NCBI GenBank assembly: GCA_012841485.1
Contig: DUUU01000520.1
Span: 1 to 16,498, forward strand
From: Armatimonadota bacterium
GTDB lineage: Bacteria > Armatimonadota > JAAZEB01
Direction: 5' to 3'
DNA: 16,498 nt
Positions 14,156 through 16,498 of the stretch are shown here, one piece after another (positions within the stretch are counted from its first letter, which is position 1; every line of letters starts with the position of its first letter). The position numbers were made by a program, and so were the translations under genes. Below the pieces are notes generated by a model. It searched no databases and was not told the origin of the DNA. It saw only the letters and a list, made by a program, of their open reading frames with translations.

Positions 14156-15901
14156 ATGGGCTTGAAAGCGGTCGTCGGCTTAGATATCGGCAACACCACC
14201 ATCAAGGTGGCGGAAGTGCGCGTGAGTGGTGGGCGCCCCCGCGTCACCGCTCTCGGTGTGATCCCCACCCCCCCGGACAGCGTCCAGCAGAGTGTCGTCA
14301 CCGATCCAGAGGCACTCACCGCCGCCATCAAGGAGCTGCTTGTTAGCACCGGGGTGCGCGAGAAGCGTGTGGTCAGCTCTGTCGGCGGTCAGCAGGCGCT
14401 CGTCGTCCGCATCATCGAGGTGCCGAAGATGAGCGAGAAGGAGCTGGCCGAGACGATGAAGTGGGAGGTGGAGCGCCATGTGCCCTTCGCCTCCTCCGAG
14501 CTGCAGATGGATTACAAGATCATCGACCGGCCCGACACACCCCCAGAGGCGCAGACCATGGAGGTGCTTCTGGCCGTCGCCCAGCAGGAGATGATCACCA
14601 CGCACGTGGATACTCTCGTCGGGGCGGGGCTCGATCCGGTGGCAATCGATGTGGAGCCGCTGGCGCTGGCGCGCTCCCTGGTCGATGCCCAGGATCCAGA
14701 GCGGCAGAAGCAGACGGTGGCAATCGTCAACGTCGGTGCTCTCTTCACGGATATAAGCATCGTGCGCGACGGCACCCTTCTCTTCCAGCGCACCATCGCC
14801 ACGGCCGGACAGACCCTTACCGAGGCGATCGCCGGCGCGACCAACATCAGTCACGAGCACGCCGACCGGATCAAGAAGATGAAGGCCGCGGTCGACCTGG
14901 AGGCCTACGCGGTTCCGCCCCCTGCCTCCGATCCCTTCGGGGCCGGAGGGGGCGCGGAGGCCTTTGGATTCGGCATGCCCGGCTTTGGCACCCCAGGGGA
15001 AGAGACACCCGCGCCTGAGGAGCCCACGCTGTTCAATCTGTTTGGAACCGACGCTGCCGACTCTTCGGAGGGCGCGGGGCCCGTCGAGACGACCCCGGCC
15101 GAAGCGCCAAACCCCTTTGCGGCAGCGGAGGAGAGCACGCCCGAGGAGCTAGACCCCTTCGCGGCAGCGGAGGAGAGCACGCCCGAGGAGCTAGACCCCT
15201 TCGCGGCAGCAGCCGAGGAGGGCACGCCGGCAGAGCTAGACCCCTTCGCGACAGCGGCTGAGGAGAGCACGCCGGCAGAGCAGGGCCCCTTTGCTGCGGC
15301 AGACGAAGGGGAGTCCATCGACCTCGGACCCTTTGCCGCGGCAGCGGAGGAGAGCGCACCGGAAGAGCTGAACCCCTTTGCTGCGGCAGCGGAGGAGAGC
15401 GCGTCGGAGGAGCTGAACCCCTTCGCGGCAGCGGCCGAGGAGAGCACTCCCGAAGAGGCCCCCAGCGAGCAAGACCCATTCGGGATCGCCGCCCTCGCGG
15501 GAACCGAGTGGGAGGGCGTTGCCGATGGAACCGCTGGCGCCGGAGATGGGGGCAGTGGGGGCGCCAGTACCTCGGCCGATGATTTGACACCCCGACAGGT
15601 GTTTGATATAATCAGGGAACCGTTGAGCGACCTCGTCACCGAGATCAAGCGCTCGGTGGATTACTACCGCGGTCGAACCAGCGACGCGACAATCGATGTG
15701 ATACTGTTGAGCGGTGGCACTGCTTGCCTGCCAGACCTCGACCGGCTCCTGGAAGGCGAGCTCGATGTGCCCGTCGTCGTGGCAGATCCCTTCCAGGCGG
15801 TTCCGGTGCAATCCACGCAGTACCCCGAGGAGTACCTAAAGCAGATTGCGCCGCTCTTTTCTGTGGCCGTGGGGCTGGGGCTGCGAGAGACGGTGTTCTG
15901 A
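14156..15901 (+). CDS. pilM: Type IV pilus assembly ATPase-like protein PilM with large repeat insert
   Basis: This 581-residue actin-like protein is the cytoplasmic part of the PilM/N/O alignment complex; usual PilM is about 350 residues. The nucleotide-binding motifs are present: phosphate 1 in GLDIGNTTIKVAEV, phosphate 2 in VAIVNVGALFTDISIV and the adenosine motif LLSGGTACLPDLD. KWEVERHVPF and LAVAQQEM are typical PilM segments. Residues 259-474 are an extra low-complexity acidic stretch placed before DLTPRQVFDIIREPL, where the normal domain resumes. It carries nine x-P-F motifs spaced 14-19 residues apart, plus a further DPF at 259-261. ATG 14156 has GGAAG about nine bases upstream and gives the normal PilM N-terminus; an open frame to 13856 is rejected. 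pilN starts one base after the stop. Confidence 0.93.
   Translation: MGLKAVVGLDIGNTTIKVAEVRVSGGRPRVTALGVIPTPPDSVQQSVVTDPEALTAAIKELLVSTGVREKRVVSSVGGQQALVVRIIEVPKMSEKELAETMKWEVERHVPFASSELQMDYKIIDRPDTPPEAQTMEVLLAVAQQEMITTHVDTLVGAGLDPVAIDVEPLALARSLVDAQDPERQKQTVAIVNVGALFTDISIVRDGTLLFQRTIATAGQTLTEAIAGATNISHEHADRIKKMKAAVDLEAYAVPPPASDPFGAGGGAEAFGFGMPGFGTPGEETPAPEEPTLFNLFGTDAADSSEGAGPVETTPAEAPNPFAAAEESTPEELDPFAAAEESTPEELDPFAAAAEEGTPAELDPFATAAEESTPAEQGPFAAADEGESIDLGPFAAAAEESAPEELNPFAAAAEESASEELNPFAAAAEESTPEEAPSEQDPFGIAALAGTEWEGVADGTAGAGDGGSGGASTSADDLTPRQVFDIIREPLSDLVTEIKRSVDYYRGRTSDATIDVILLSGGTACLPDLDRLLEGELDVPVVVADPFQAVPVQSTQYPEEYLKQIAPLFSVAVGLGLRETVF
15110..15481 (+). repeat. Tandem repeat array inside pilM encoding [N/D/G]PFAAA-EE units
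   Basis: Eight units of 14-19 codons, each of the form xPFAAA(A)EESTPEEL, plus a final DPF cover residues 319-442. The first two units are exact at DNA level: a 42-base block at 15119-15160 is repeated at 15161-15202. Later units differ mostly at synonymous or conservative positions, which points to step-wise duplication. Unit count may vary between strains and is prone to assembly collapse. Confidence 0.95.
15584..15612 (+). promoter_or_regulatory. Perfect consensus sigma-70/SigA promoter inside pilM
   Basis: TTGACA (15584-15589), a 17-base spacer and TATAAT (15607-15612) match the consensus at all twelve bases. It lies in frame within codons 477 onward, just after the repeat insert, and would start transcripts near 15619, about 285 bases before pilN. 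The codons that build it (TTG, ACA, CGA, TTT, ATA, AGG) are unlike the GC-ending codons that dominate the rest of the gene. Confidence 0.75.
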
Positions 15902-15902
15902 G

Positions 15903-16498
15903 ATGCTCAAGATCAACCTGCTGCCCGCCTATATTCGCCAGCGTCGTCTCGTCAAGCGTGCCATCGCCGGGGTGATCGTCGCAGTGCTGGTCACCATTGG
16001 CGGCTTCCTCTACTGGAACTCCATGCTCCAGAAGCAGGCAGCGGACCTGGAACAGCAGATCGCCGCGTTGATGCCCACCAAGCAAGAGGCGGAGCGCCTC
16101 CAACAAGAGGCGAGCGCCGTTCGCGCTGAGATCGGCCCGATCCAGACGCAACTGGCGTTCCTCGACCAGGTGGTCGCGCTTCCGGAGAAATGGTGCGCAC
16201 TCCTCCAGAATGCGGCGGAGTACACCCATGCCGGCGTCACGCTGAACTCGATGACCATCTCCGGGAATACGATGACGATGCAGGGGCATACCCCGAATCT
16301 GCGGACCGCGGCGCGCTACCTGCTCAACGCACTACGCAATCCGGAGTGGAAGCAAGTGACGATCAACGGGCCGCAGGGATACCCCTCTTCCGCGTCTCCG
16401 GCCGATGTCCATCCGCGCTTTCGGCCGATGGATTACCCGCTGCAAATCACCGCGACCCTGGCCCACCCTGTCAACGTGCCGCAGCCTCCGGGTGGCGG
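15903..16498 (+). CDS. pilN: Type IV pilus assembly protein PilN (partial, C-terminus beyond window)
   Basis: The first 198 codons are present. The protein begins MLKINLLPAYIRQRR; the INLLP motif is the cytoplasmic peptide by which PilN binds the groove of PilM. One membrane helix follows (about residues 19-39, AIAGVIVAVLVTIGGFLY), then a Gln/Glu-rich coiled coil (about 45-85) and an alpha-beta periplasmic domain starting near GVTLNSMTISGN. The Pro-rich stretch at 185-198 reaches the window edge. The start is one base after the pilM stop, with no separate strong ribosome site, so translation is probably coupled. It should form the inner-membrane complex with PilM and a PilO expected downstream. 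Confidence 0.88.
   Translation, partial: MLKINLLPAYIRQRRLVKRAIAGVIVAVLVTIGGFLYWNSMLQKQAADLEQQIAALMPTKQEAERLQQEASAVRAEIGPIQTQLAFLDQVVALPEKWCALLQNAAEYTHAGVTLNSMTISGNTMTMQGHTPNLRTAARYLLNALRNPEWKQVTINGPQGYPSSASPADVHPRFRPMDYPLQITATLAHPVNVPQPPGG

Noticed and set aside
1..16498. CRISPR arrays, insertion sequences or phage genes
   Set aside because: I saw no spaced direct repeats of CRISPR type, no transposase or integrase, and no terminal inverted repeats; the only tandem array is the coding repeat in pilM.

Overview
The window is GC-rich bacterial chromosome with tightly packed genes and no sign of plasmid, phage or insertion-sequence content. Three clues point to its source: a Bacillus-type sporulation sigma factor SigH, an arabinose-5-phosphate isomerase of the kind that feeds Kdo/LPS synthesis (which suggests an outer membrane), and type IV pilus genes. 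A diderm member of the Terrabacteria such as Armatimonadota fits best. This is an inference from gene content, not a demonstrated identity.

Layout. (1) Positions 1-797, minus strand: an ECF sigma factor followed by the start of its zinc-finger anti-sigma gene, behind a promoter that looks like an ECF-dependent one. (2) Positions 896-5796, plus strand: an extended -10 promoter and an operon of tldD, tldE/pmbA, a TIM-barrel sugar isomerase-like gene and an Eis-like N-acetyltransferase, with junctions of 1-4 bases or overlaps. (3) Positions 5912-7621, plus strand: kdsD-type isomerase and endonuclease III. (4) Positions 7773-8939, plus strand: a promoter, a nickel/cobalt (NiCo, czcD-motif) riboswitch with an intrinsic terminator, and a cation diffusion facilitator efflux gene closed by a strong terminator hairpin. 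(5) Positions 8941-12790, minus strand: cysS and vanW, then sigH with its own near-consensus promoter, with tRNA-Thr and tRNA-Tyr directly behind it. (6) Positions 12813-16498, plus strand: a gene whose N-terminus resembles DnaA domain I, a 570-base non-coding stretch with a promoter and a structured leader, then pilM and the start of pilN.

How the genes work together. The ECF pair is a self-contained stress-signalling unit. TldD/TldE form a heterodimeric metalloprotease that trims unfolded or modified peptides, and the two co-transcribed enzymes may act on related substrates. The riboswitch should allow transcription into the efflux gene only when Co2+ or Ni2+ is bound. PilM and PilN form the cytoplasmic and inner-membrane parts of the type IV pilus alignment complex.

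The most unusual points are: (a) the riboswitch, whose aptamer stems and terminator compete for the same bases; (b) a 216-residue low-complexity insert in PilM carrying an x-P-F repeat; (c) an exact consensus promoter (TTGACA, 17 bases, TATAAT) inside the pilM reading frame; and (d) a stand-alone protein resembling DnaA domain I.
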